From NCBI RefSeq assembly GCF_016862435.1, contig NZ_BOMY01000051.1:1-64000 (forward strand): DNA of 64,000 nucleotides. The letters are read 5' to 3'. Source of the DNA: Paractinoplanes tereljensis. GTDB taxonomy: Bacteria; Actinomycetota; Actinomycetes; Mycobacteriales; Micromonosporaceae. The position numbers and the translations under genes are program-made. Positions 19,009-26,052 of the stretch are shown piece by piece. Numbering within the stretch: the stretch's first letter is position 1; every line of letters starts with the position of its first letter. The notes below the pieces were generated by a model. That model was not told the origin of the DNA, searched no databases, and saw only the letters and a program-made list of their open reading frames with translations.

Positions 19009-20003
19009 GCCGACGATTGTGACCGAGCAGTGGTGTCGTTGTCGCGCCACCCCAGGTGATGATCACCCGAGCGGCGACCGGAGAGGGCCCACAGGGCCGC
19101 CTCGGTGCGGGACGACGCACCCGTCTTACGCAGCAGATTCGACACGTGGACGGTCACCGTGCGGACCGAGATTCCGAGAACTCGCGCTATCTGCTTGTTC
19201 GGCATTCCCTCGCCGAGCAGACCGAGAACCTCGCGCTCCCGGGCGGTCAGCTCGGGCCGCCGGGAGATCTCGCAGACGGCCGCGCCCTCCACCGCGATCA
19301 GCTCGCTGAGCCGGTAGGGGTTGCCGTCGGTGCGCCGCCAAACCGCTTCGGCCAGCTCCGGCGCGCCCGCTTCCGACCCGTACACATGCTGTAGAACCTC
19401 GCCGACCTCGGCCGGAAGCAGGCCGCCAAGATGGCGGCGCACGGCGCCGGGGTGTCCGTTGAGCCGCGCGAGAGTGCGCGTGGTGAGTTCCGGCGACAGC
19501 GCCGCCTCCGGCGGCTGGCTGGTCACCAGCAGCAGGACCGGAAGGTCCGTCGAGCCGAGCTCGGCGATCAGATTGAGCGAGGCCGGATCAAGAGTATGAA
19601 GATCTTCCACCACGAGTACGGCGTGAGCGTTGCCGACCAGCCCACGAACCGCCGCCACCGCGATCCGCAGCAGGGCGTCCGGAGTGTACCGCTCCCGGGG
19701 GACATCCGGATCCTGTTTCAGCCAGGCCAACGCGTCCGGCGGCACGTCGAGCCCGCGCGTGTCGCGCCCGGCCAGAACCGCGGCCAGCCAGTCGTAGGGG
19801 GCCGGCGAATGCACCCGGGCCGTCCCGGCGAGCACGTTTGTCGTCGCCGGGTCCTGCAGAAACGCCGTCACCAGCGCCGTTTTCCCTGTTCCGGCGGCCC
19901 CGGTGACGACCGCGGTGACCGGCCGCCGGCCGTTGCGCACGCGGGACCAGGCTCCGCGCAGCTCGTCCAGCGCGCTCGCCCGCCCCACCATCGGCACCGC
20001 CAT
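19005..20003 (-). CDS. LuxR-type regulator with N-terminal AAA ATPase domain
   Basis: The 332-residue protein opens MAVPMVGRASALDELRGAW and has a Walker A (VTGAAGTGKTALV, about residues 33-45) and the Walker B-like HAVLVVEDLHTLD near 118-130. It ends with a LuxR helix-turn-helix: LTAREREVLGLLGEGMPNKQIARVLG, then VRTVTVHVSNLLRKTGASSRTEA. It is much shorter than LAL/MalT regulators (about 900 residues) because the long TPR middle is absent. Of three candidate starts I prefer the ATG at 20003, five bases after GGAG. It is the first gene of a coupled pair with tex, and the ligand is unknown. Confidence 0.82.
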   Translation of the reverse strand: MAVPMVGRASALDELRGAWSRVRNGRRPVTAVVTGAAGTGKTALVTAFLQDPATTNVLAGTARVHSPAPYDWLAAVLAGRDTRGLDVPPDALAWLKQDPDVPRERYTPDALLRIAVAAVRGLVGNAHAVLVVEDLHTLDPASLNLIAELGSTDLPVLLLVTSQPPEAALSPELTTRTLARLNGHPGAVRRHLGGLLPAEVGEVLQHVYGSEAGAPELAEAVWRRTDGNPYRLSELIAVEGAAVCEISRRPELTAREREVLGLLGEGMPNKQIARVLGISVRTVTVHVSNLLRKTGASSRTEAALWALSGRRSGDHHLGWRDNDTTARSQSSA

Positions 20004-20101
20004 CATCACTCCACCCTACGGAGGCCGGTCACGGGGTAGGCTCGGGCACTACGTAGGACGTACTAGAGACTTCTCCTAAGGCGTTTGGCAGTCTTGTTGA
20101 C

Positions 20102-20821
20102 ATGACGTTTGTTGTCCGGGCGGTCGCCGCCACCGATCAGGGCCTTGTCCGGTCCAACAACGAGGACGCGGTGTTCGTCGGCAACCGCCTTCTCGTGGTC
20201 GCGGACGGCATGGGCGGGCTTCCCGCCGGGGAGCTGGCCAGTGACATCCTGGTGCGGGCCCTCGGTGTGGTCGACGAGTTGCCCGACACCGGCGAGCCAC
20301 TGCAGGACCTGATCGCGGCCCTGCAGACCGCCAACGAGCGCATCGAGGCGGCCGTGGCCGACGACGATGCCCGCGACGGCATGGGCACGACGGTGACCGC
20401 GCTGCTGCTGTCCGGTGACCGGATCGCCGCGCTCAACGTCGGCGATTCCCGGTGCTACCGGGTGCGCGACGGCGAGCTGACCCAGATCACCAAGGACGAC
20501 ACGTACGTTCAGGCGCTCGTCGACCAGGGGGTGCTGACCCCCGACGACGCCCGCCGGCACCCGCAGCGCGCCCTGGTGACCCAGGCGGTGCAGGGCGGCC
20601 CGTTCCGCCCGGCCGGCCGGATGCTGCCGGTGCAGCTCGGCGACCGCTTCCTGCTGTGCAGCGACGGCCTGTCCGACTACGTGGAAGACGCCGTGATCTG
20701 CCAGACCCTGCTGGCCAACCCCGACCGCAAGACGGCCGCGGCCGAGCTGGTGCACCGCACCCTGGAAAACGGCGCCCCCGACAACGTGACGGTGATCGTC
20801 GCCGACATCAACGAGTCCTGA
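20102..20821 (+). CDS. PP2C-family protein serine/threonine phosphatase (PstP-like)
   Basis: The 239-residue metal-dependent phosphatase removes phosphate from Ser/Thr on proteins, opposing Hanks-type kinases such as the one at 14752. Motifs in order: DQGLVRSNNEDAVF, VADGMGGLPAGELAS with metal-binding aspartates, GMGTTVTALLL, NVGDSRCYRVRDGEL, LLCSDGLSDYVED and APDNVTVIVAD. There is no membrane segment, unlike PstP of mycobacteria, so this is a cytoplasmic catalytic-domain-only form. Its last 14 bases overlap the convergent methyltransferase gene. The ribosome-binding site is weak. Confidence 0.9.
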   Translation: MTFVVRAVAATDQGLVRSNNEDAVFVGNRLLVVADGMGGLPAGELASDILVRALGVVDELPDTGEPLQDLIAALQTANERIEAAVADDDARDGMGTTVTALLLSGDRIAALNVGDSRCYRVRDGELTQITKDDTYVQALVDQGVLTPDDARRHPQRALVTQAVQGGPFRPAGRMLPVQLGDRFLLCSDGLSDYVEDAVICQTLLANPDRKTAAAELVHRTLENGAPDNVTVIVADINES

Positions 20822-21404
20822 CGCTCCCCAGCGTTCGGCTTGTCCGAAGCAGGAAGGCCCGGTGCCGGATCACCTGGCCGTCCACGTCGGCGAACGCCTC
20901 GGTCTCCTCGATCGCCGTGCCGGTCCAGTCCGGCGCGGCGAACCCGTCGCGCAGCAGTTCCTCGCTGACGCCCCAGCTGCCACCGCCCGCCGCCTCGAAG
21001 ACCGCCAGCACAAAGACGGTCGCGCCCGGAGCGGCGAGGCCGGGCAGCAGCGCGAGATAGTCGTCCACCCCGCTGTCGTACCGGGCCAGCCAGTGCAGCA
21101 GCCCCGAGTCGAAGATCGAGTCGAACGGCCCGTTCGTCAGCCGCAGCCGGGCTGCGTCCTGCACCTCGAAATGCACGTCCAGCCCGGCCGCTTTGGCGCG
21201 GGCCTGCTCGATCGCCGTGGCCGAGATGTCCACGCCGGTCACCCGGTGCCCGAGCCGGGCCAGCGCGATCGCGAGATCACCGCTGCCACAGCCGATGTCG
21301 AGCACCTTCGGCCCGCGCGCCTCCCCCAGCACCGCCGCGATGGCCGGCTGCGGCCCGCCGATCTCCCACGGCGGTTTCCCCCGGTAGAGCTCCTCGTAGT
21401 CCAC
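20808..21404 (-). CDS. Class I SAM-dependent methyltransferase
   Basis: The 198-residue protein opens with DYEELYRGKPPWEIGGPQPAI, the usual leader of a thiopurine/tellurite-resistance-like methyltransferase group. Next comes motif I, VLDIGCGSGDLAIALARLG (about 34-52), the acidic end of strand 2 (VTGVDIS) and FDSIFDSGLLHWL. It methylates a small molecule or thiol using S-adenosylmethionine; the substrate is not evident. The GTG start at 21404 has GAGGGGG four bases upstream and lies 9 bp after the stop of the small membrane-anchored protein, so they are likely one transcript. Confidence 0.85.
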   Translation of the reverse strand: MDYEELYRGKPPWEIGGPQPAIAAVLGEARGPKVLDIGCGSGDLAIALARLGHRVTGVDISATAIEQARAKAAGLDVHFEVQDAARLRLTNGPFDSIFDSGLLHWLARYDSGVDDYLALLPGLAAPGATVFVLAVFEAAGGGSWGVSEELLRDGFAAPDWTGTAIEETEAFADVDGQVIRHRAFLLRTSRTLGSVRTR

Positions 21405-21413
21405 TGCGCCCCC

Positions 21414-21761
21414 TCAGCCGGTCCGGCAGGCCGCGGTAAGGGCGTCGCCGGCCGACTTCCACTCGGCGTTGCTGTCGTTGGCGCTCGCGCCCATCTCGGC
21501 GGCCCGCTTGCGGATCAGGTCGTTCTCCGACTTGCTGGAATTGGCGGTCACCTTGTCGGCGAGGGCCAGGCGCGCGGTCTTGGCCTTGGCCTTCGGATAG
21601 CCGGCCGCGAAGTCGACGCAGGCCTGGTGAGCGGGCGTGTCGATGCCCTCCCGCTGGTCGCCGTCGTTGCCACCACCGGCCCGGCTCATCATGATCGCGA
21701 CAACGGCCACACCCGCGACAGCGATGACGGTGATCTGGCGCCTGCTCAGCTTGAGCTTCAC
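21414..21761 (-). CDS. Small membrane-anchored hypothetical protein
   Basis: The 115-residue protein opens with a basic MKLKLSRRQ followed by a hydrophobic segment at about 10-27. The outside part is about 85 residues, with two cysteines (in HQACVDFAAGY and TAACRTG) that could form a disulfide. The family is not recognised. The Lys/Ala-rich body looks helical. It is upstream of and probably cotranscribed with the methyltransferase gene. Confidence 0.6.
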   Translation of the reverse strand: MKLKLSRRQITVIAVAGVAVVAIMMSRAGGGNDGDQREGIDTPAHQACVDFAAGYPKAKAKTARLALADKVTANSSKSENDLIRKRAAEMGASANDSNAEWKSAGDALTAACRTG

Positions 21762-21802
21762 ACCCGCAGGTTAACGTGCCGCCCCAGCCGGGGTGCGTTC
21801 AC

Positions 21803-21970
21803 TCACGCTCCCCCATCCCACCGGGCGAGCAGCGCCGGCGGGGCGACGGCGCGGAAGGCGTCGGTGCACAGTTCGGCGATCTCGGTCCAATCCGGATCGC
21901 GGTCGAGACGCACGCCGAGCCAGCCGCGGTGGCCCACGTAGGGCGGCCGGAAGAAGCGGCCCGGTCGGTC
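21803..21970 (-). pseudogene. C-terminal remnant of a MmcQ/YjbR-family protein
   Basis: In a frame different from the toxin gene beside it, the minus strand reads GRFFRPPYVGHRGWLGVRLD, then DPDWTEIAELCTDAFRAVAP and a short tail to the stop at 21803. The FFxPPYVGHRGW and AxRxVAP patterns are the C-terminal half of the MmcQ/YjbR fold, a small DNA-binding-like domain of about 115 residues. The N-terminal half is missing: upstream the frame runs into the toxin coding region. There is no start codon of its own with a ribosome-binding site, so this is a broken gene, apparently cut where the toxin-antitoxin pair joins. Confidence 0.65.
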
Positions 21971-22286
21971 ACACCAGGTCCATGAACTCGCGTAGGGCGT
22001 CCTCGACCGCGCGCATCGTGCCGGGGGCCAGGTAGCCGTGGTTCTCGGTCAGGGAGCCTCGGTCGAGGATCTGGACCAGAGCGGGAATGCTCACCGAGGC
22101 GCCGCCGAACGGGTCGTCGCTGCACAGGTGCACGCCGAGCGGGTTGCTCTGCGGCAGGCCGCGGACCAGGATCAGGGCCCAGACGGCGACGCCGGGCTCC
22201 GCGTTGTACTCGTCGTTGCTGATCACCAGGACGTGGTGGCGGTCGTCGCCACGCACCCAGGTCCAGACCTGGCCGCGCTTCACCAC
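21969..22286 (-). CDS. MazF/PemK-like endoribonuclease toxin
   Basis: The 105-residue protein opens MVKRGQVWTWVRGDDRHHVLVISNDEYN, the typical first strands of MazF-like toxins (xxRGxVWxVxx, then the VVISND strand). It ends with NHGYLAPGTMRAVEDALREFMDL, the usual C-terminal helix. Such toxins cleave mRNA at short sequences when freed from their antitoxin. The ATG overlaps the antitoxin stop by 7 bp. The order antitoxin then toxin is standard. The usual conserved T/S of the cleavage site in the SxxT stretch is not obvious (GGASVSIPALVQ), so activity is inferred. Confidence 0.8.
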   Translation of the reverse strand: MVKRGQVWTWVRGDDRHHVLVISNDEYNAEPGVAVWALILVRGLPQSNPLGVHLCSDDPFGGASVSIPALVQILDRGSLTENHGYLAPGTMRAVEDALREFMDLV

Positions 22287-22504
22287 CGGACACCGCGCAG
22301 CGCCACGTTGTTGCTCTCGGCCACCAGGGCGGGCTCGGCGCGCAGGAACTCGGCGTACGCCCGGGCGGCCGCCCGCTGCCGGGCCCGGCGCGCCTCGGGC
22401 AGCATGCGGCGCACCGCCTCGGTGACCGCCGCGGACGCGTTTCCGCTGCTCTGTAGGTATCCCGCAACGTCGTCGGGGACGCTGATGCTGAGCTTGACGG
22501 TCAT
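22280..22504 (-). CDS. Ribbon-helix-helix-type antitoxin
   Basis: This 74-residue protein opens MTVKLSISVPDDVAGYLQSSGNASAAVTEAVRRML. A beta-strand followed by two helices is the RHH DNA-binding fold of MazE/CopG-like antitoxins. The C-terminal half is Ala/Arg-rich and helical, the part that usually wraps the toxin. Its gene overlaps the toxin gene by 7 bp. The complex should repress its own promoter, which lies in the 70 bp before the cellulase gene's stop. Confidence 0.8.
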   Translation of the reverse strand: MTVKLSISVPDDVAGYLQSSGNASAAVTEAVRRMLPEARRARQRAAARAYAEFLRAEPALVAESNNVALRGVRW

Positions 22505-22573
22505 ACTTTCATCCTACCGGCCGAGCCGTGGGCGATCGGTCGCCGCCGGCCCGGCCGGGTCAACGGACGCGCG

Positions 22574-23677
22574 TCAGGCGTACGTGAGCGAGAAGCTGTT
22601 GCAGACGAAGTTGGACTGGCCGGCGGTGCCGGACAGCTCGAAGCCGAACTGGATGTCGCCGACCGTCACGTCGCCCCACCAGCCGTTGGTGCGCAGCCAG
22701 TTGAGCACCGACAGGACGTCGATCGACGCCGCGCTGGTGTTGCCGGCCGTGCGGATGAACGAGTAGACCGCGTTGGCGCCGTTGGAGCCGCGGTAGACGT
22801 TCCAGGTGTGGCCGCCGGCCGAGACGTTGGTGGCGGTCGGCACGGCCCCGTTGGAGTCGTACGACTCGGCGATCGGGCCCACGTTGCCGTACTTGTTGGC
22901 CCAGATCATGACCTCGTACGCGTTGCTGTTGGCCCAGATGTCGTAGGCGGTCTCGTGGTCGCCGTCGGACGGCACCGAGACGTTGAACGAGCTGGCCACC
23001 GAGCTGAGCGAGCTGAGCGTCCGGTTCAGGGTCTTGCCGGTGTGCGGGTACGCCTTCACGCCGCTGGTCCGCGGGTGGTTGGCCACCACGCCCCAGTTGG
23101 TGCCGGTGCGCGCCCAGATCGTCTGCGGCCCGGCCCCGGACCCCCAGACGTCGTTGTTCAGCGTGTACCCGTTGTTGGTCCACGAGTCCCACTGTCCGGT
23201 GGCGACCCAGGCCGCGTCGGCGGGTACTCCGCTGCTGGGCGCCGAGGTGGTGGGGGCCGCGGTGGTGGGTGTGGTGGTGACCCCGCCGGTGCACGTCGTG
23301 CCGTTCAGGGCGAACGACGCGGGTGCCGGATTCGTACCGTTCCACGATCCGTTGAAACCGAACGACTGGGTGCCGTTGGTGGCGATCGAACCGTTGTATC
23401 CGACATTCTTCGCGGTCACCGAGGAACCGCTTTGGGTCAGCGTCGTGTTCCACGCCTGAGTGACCGTCTGCCCGGCCCCGAACGACCAGACCAGGGTCCA
23501 CGAACTGACCGCGTCCCCGAGGTTCTTGATCGTCACGTTGGCCCCGAACCCACTGGGCCATTGGCTGCTCACGGTGTAGGTGACGGTGCAGCCGGCGGCG
23601 GCGGAGGCCGGTAGCGCGACGACCACGGAGATCCCCGTGGCGGCCGCCAGGCACAGCCCGAGACAGCGACTTCGCAT
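22574..23677 (-). CDS. Secreted GH12 endoglucanase/xyloglucanase with N-terminal CBM2
   Basis: The 367-residue exoenzyme has a signal peptide (MRSRCLGLCLAAATGISVVV, cleavage after ASAAA). A CBM2-type cellulose-binding domain spans about 29-128 (bounding cysteines; exposed tryptophans in SSWTLVW and NGSWNGTNP). A Thr/Pro linker (TTTPTTAAPTTS) leads to a GH12 catalytic domain (about 150-367). The two catalytic glutamates are in AYEVMIWANKYG and FGFELSGT, as in GH12. It hydrolyses beta-1,4-glucan or xyloglucan outside the cell. A domain order with CBM2 first is less common than CBM2 last. A perfect operator of the cellulase type lies upstream. Confidence 0.92.
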   Translation of the reverse strand: MRSRCLGLCLAAATGISVVVALPASAAAGCTVTYTVSSQWPSGFGANVTIKNLGDAVSSWTLVWSFGAGQTVTQAWNTTLTQSGSSVTAKNVGYNGSIATNGTQSFGFNGSWNGTNPAPASFALNGTTCTGGVTTTPTTAAPTTSAPSSGVPADAAWVATGQWDSWTNNGYTLNNDVWGSGAGPQTIWARTGTNWGVVANHPRTSGVKAYPHTGKTLNRTLSSLSSVASSFNVSVPSDGDHETAYDIWANSNAYEVMIWANKYGNVGPIAESYDSNGAVPTATNVSAGGHTWNVYRGSNGANAVYSFIRTAGNTSAASIDVLSVLNWLRTNGWWGDVTVGDIQFGFELSGTAGQSNFVCNSFSLTYA

Positions 23678-23718
23678 GAGTGCGTCTCCACTTCTCCCAC
23701 GAGTAGTCGAAATCGGCC

Positions 23719-23734
23719 GTCGAAGCGCTTCGAC
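23719..23734. promoter_or_regulatory. LacI-family operator upstream of the cellulase gene
   Basis: A perfect 16-bp palindrome with half-site GTCGAAGC is centred on AGCGCT, 42 bp upstream of the cellulase start. It has the AGCGCT core of LacI-family operators such as CebR's TGGGAGCGCTCCCA. Beside it, CTTCGACAAT is repeated directly at 23729-23738 and 23741-23750. Repression relieved by a cello-oligosaccharide is the likely logic. Confidence 0.7.
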
Positions 23735-23829
23735 AATGGCTTCGACAATTTCACCGACGTCAATGGATGATTGCCGGAATGCTAAATCGCGCCCCCATCA
23801 CCGGGCAAGTGCGGCGTACCTTCGATCCC

Positions 23830-24255
23830 ATGAGCAACAGGTGGTGGTCCATCGAGGTGCGCGATGGCGTGCTCTCGGCATTGCGGTGGAAGGACGGCTA
23901 CGGCGAGGCCCTGCTCGAGGCCGCGCTGACCAACGGCGCCAAGCGCTGGGAGTGGACGATCATGCCCGGTGGGGTCGTCCTCGAGGTCGCCTTCCGCGAA
24001 ACTGACGAGTGGGAGCGGTTCCGTGCCCTCCCGGTGGTGCAGGCCGCGCTCGACGCGACCCCCGACCCGGTCAACGGGCTCTACGTCTACCCCGGCCGCG
24101 GTGGCAGCGCCGCCTCGCCGTCGAAGCGGCCCAAGCCACGCCCGGCCGGTGCCGGCGCCGCGGCCATCCCGCTCCCGGTCGAGGAGATCGCGGCCGCCCG
24201 CCTGGCCGAGGCGGAGCCCCGAGCCGAGCAGCCCCTGAGAGAGTTCGCCGCTTAG
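23830..24255 (+). CDS. Hypothetical protein, 141 residues
   Basis: The family is not recognised, although the style is of a conserved actinobacterial soluble protein. The first 90 residues form a compact domain (NRWWSIEVRDGVLSALRWKDG, then KRWEWTIMPGGVVLEVAF). A low-complexity Pro/Ala/Arg stretch follows, then a helical end. The ATG at 23830 has no ribosome-binding site, but TACCTT lies 7 bp before it. This suggests a leaderless transcript starting at the A of ATG, common in actinobacteria. A further in-frame ATG at 23767 has weaker support. Confidence 0.6.
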   Translation: MSNRWWSIEVRDGVLSALRWKDGYGEALLEAALTNGAKRWEWTIMPGGVVLEVAFRETDEWERFRALPVVQAALDATPDPVNGLYVYPGRGGSAASPSKRPKPRPAGAGAAAIPLPVEEIAAARLAEAEPRAEQPLREFAA

Positions 24256-24352
24256 ATCAGGGATGGGTCAGGGCCCTTCCCCGATGCCCCCAACAGCGGG
24301 AAGCGCGATTCTTGAGTGGCCCGCAAGAACCGCTCAAGGAAGCGAGAGACCC

Positions 24353-24598
24353 ATGAACTCGGTACACGACTCGATGACTCGCCAGGGCCTGGTCCGGCCG
24401 ACCGAGGGGCGCATCATCGGCGGTGTCGTCGCCGGTCTGGCCAAGCGTTTCGGCCTCGACCCGTGGCTGGCCCGGCTCCTGTTCGTCGTCGTCCTGCTGG
24501 CCATCCCCGGCAGCCAGATCCTGATCTACCCGATCCTGTGGATCCTGATGCCGGCCGAGAAGCCCGCCTACGTCACCGCGTACCCGCCCGCCGTCTGA
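24353..24598 (+). CDS. PspC-domain membrane protein
   Basis: The 81-residue protein reads RQGLVRPTEGRIIGGVVAGLAKRFGLDPWLARLLFVVVLLAIPGSQILIYPILWILMPAE, the complete PspC domain. A short amphipathic segment precedes a hydrophobic hairpin. PspC proteins sit in the inner membrane and take part in envelope-stress (phage-shock) control or bind partner regulators. The ATG at 24353 has a GGAAGCGAGAG stretch before it. The 3' end overlaps the convergent CcdA-like gene by 26 bp. It is a single-domain form, without histidine kinase. Confidence 0.88.
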   Translation: MNSVHDSMTRQGLVRPTEGRIIGGVVAGLAKRFGLDPWLARLLFVVVLLAIPGSQILIYPILWILMPAEKPAYVTAYPPAV

Positions 24599-25493
24599 GC
24601 CCCGGTTCGGCACGCAGCGGTGATGTGGGCCCGGCTGCCGCCGGACCGGTCCGTACCCCACTCGGACCGTCCGGCGGCAGCGCCCGGGCCCGCCGGCGCA
24701 CCACGACGAGCAACAGCAAAATCACCAGAACAACGGCGAGGGGTACGGCTCCGAGCACCGAGATCCAACCGGCCAGCCACTGCTGGATCCGGGACGCGGC
24801 GGCCACGATCGGATCGTGGCCGGCCAGTCGGAGATTCCGGGCGAGCCGCAGTTCGTACCAGCCGTAATAGGCCACGTAAAGACCGCTGACCACGAGGATC
24901 GCCCCGCCGATCCGGGGCACCAGGCCGAGCAGCCGCCGGGTCCGGGTGATCAGCGAGGAGCGCAGCAACGCCACCGCCACCGCGGTCACCCCGACGACCA
25001 GACCCATCCCGGCGGCGTAGGCGAGAAACAGCCCGACGCCGGACAGCAGGGTCGAGGCACGCAGGCTCGAGGCCACCAGGGCCAGGAACGGGCCGACCGC
25101 GCAGCCCAGCGAGGCGATCGCGTACGCCATCCCGAAGACCACCATCGACCACGTCGATCCGGTGAGGGCCGGCGCCCGTACGCCCCAGGTCGGCAGCGAA
25201 CGCCCCAGCGTGAGCCAGACGCCCAGCCCGGCCAGCACCAGGCCGAGGACGACGGTCAGCCACGGCAGGCGCGGTTGCAGCTCCCCGGCCAGGGGTGTCA
25301 GGACCAGGCCGAACGTGCCGAAGACCAGGACGTACCCCAGGGTCAGCGCGAGGGTGCAACGCAGCGCTCGCCAAACGGCATTGCCCGGCGAGGCCGGGCC
25401 TTGGACCAACAGGACCGAGAGGTACGCGGGGAGCAGCGCGAAGCCGCACGGGTTGACCGCGCCCAGCATGCCGGCGGCGAGCGCGAGCCACAC
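24573..25493 (-). CDS. CcdA/DsbD-like transmembrane thiol-disulfide reductase
   Basis: A 306-residue polytopic protein with at least six hydrophobic segments. The two redox cysteines sit in the expected places: C16 in GAVNPCGFALLPAYL and C131 in ASLGCAVGPFLAL. CcdA-family proteins carry electrons from cytoplasmic thioredoxin across the membrane to thioredoxin-fold proteins outside, here probably the lipoprotein encoded just upstream. The C-terminal 90 residues add one more membrane segment and a basic, disordered tail not found in minimal CcdA. The GTG start lies 1 bp after the redoxin stop. It is the last gene of the four-gene operon. Confidence 0.88.
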   Translation of the reverse strand: MWLALAAGMLGAVNPCGFALLPAYLSVLLVQGPASPGNAVWRALRCTLALTLGYVLVFGTFGLVLTPLAGELQPRLPWLTVVLGLVLAGLGVWLTLGRSLPTWGVRAPALTGSTWSMVVFGMAYAIASLGCAVGPFLALVASSLRASTLLSGVGLFLAYAAGMGLVVGVTAVAVALLRSSLITRTRRLLGLVPRIGGAILVVSGLYVAYYGWYELRLARNLRLAGHDPIVAAASRIQQWLAGWISVLGAVPLAVVLVILLLLVVVRRRARALPPDGPSGVRTGPAAAGPTSPLRAEPGLRRRAGTR

Positions 25494-25494
25494 C

Positions 25495-26052
25495 TCAGGC
25501 CACCAGCGTCTTCACCTCGGCGGTGAGTTGCAGGTCGTCGAGGTAACCGACCTTGGTCACCTTGCCGGTGCGGTCGAGGAAGACGTACCAGCTCTGCTGG
25601 GTGATCTTGAAGCGCTTCCAGATCGCGCCGGCCTGGTCGTCCAGGTGCGGCATGCTGTCCAGCTCGAAGTCCGAGACGAACGCGTGCATGTCCTTGTTGC
25701 TGCCCAGCCCGGCGACGCCGAGGATGCCGAGCCGGCCCTGGTACTCCTCGGCCAGGTCGGCGATGCTCTGCGCCTCACTCGCGCAGGTCGCGCACCACGG
25801 CGCCCAGAACCAGAGGATGGCCGGCTTCCCGGCCAGCGCCGCCGCGTTGTAGGCCGTCCCGTCCAGCGTCTGCCCGCTGAACTTCAGCGAGGCCGGCACC
25901 ACGTCCGGGATCACCGGGGCCGGGCTCGCCGGGCCCTCGTCCGAGGGTGGCAGGGACGCGGCCGTGATCGGCGCGGACTGCGGTGCCGCCTCGACGGGCA
26001 CCGAGCACCCAGTTAGTGCGGCGACCAGGACCAGCGCTAGAAAACGTCTCAA
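25495..26052 (-). CDS. Thioredoxin-fold lipoprotein (TlpA/redoxin-like)
   Basis: A 185-residue exported protein. It begins at a TTG at 26052 that overlaps the stop of the NuoF-like gene (TTGA), with GAAGG seven bases upstream. The lipobox is LTGC (lipid on C16). The redoxin domain starts at about residue 50, with the active-site WFWAPWCATCASEAQ (C87, C90) and the cis-proline region SMPHLDDQ, in which Pro follows Met. It is expected to act on the outer face, reducing or oxidising protein thiols, fed by the CcdA-like protein encoded 1 bp downstream. Residues 17-50 are a Pro/Ser-rich spacer. Confidence 0.9.
   Translation of the reverse strand: MRRFLALVLVAALTGCSVPVEAAPQSAPITAASLPPSDEGPASPAPVIPDVVPASLKFSGQTLDGTAYNAAALAGKPAILWFWAPWCATCASEAQSIADLAEEYQGRLGILGVAGLGSNKDMHAFVSDFELDSMPHLDDQAGAIWKRFKITQQSWYVFLDRTGKVTKVGYLDDLQLTAEVKTLVA

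Noticed and set aside
21799..22467. 222-residue minus-strand frame across the toxin and antitoxin
   Set aside because: It is arginine-rich shadow sequence; the overlapping MazF and RHH frames show family motifs.
21969..23677. Toxin pair plus cellulase as a mobile island
   Set aside because: No integrase, transposase, terminal repeats or composition shift were seen; only the broken YjbR tail hints at rearrangement.
23569..23763. Small minus-strand frame upstream of the cellulase
   Set aside because: It overlaps the operator and the signal peptide coding region and has no ribosome-binding site or family features.
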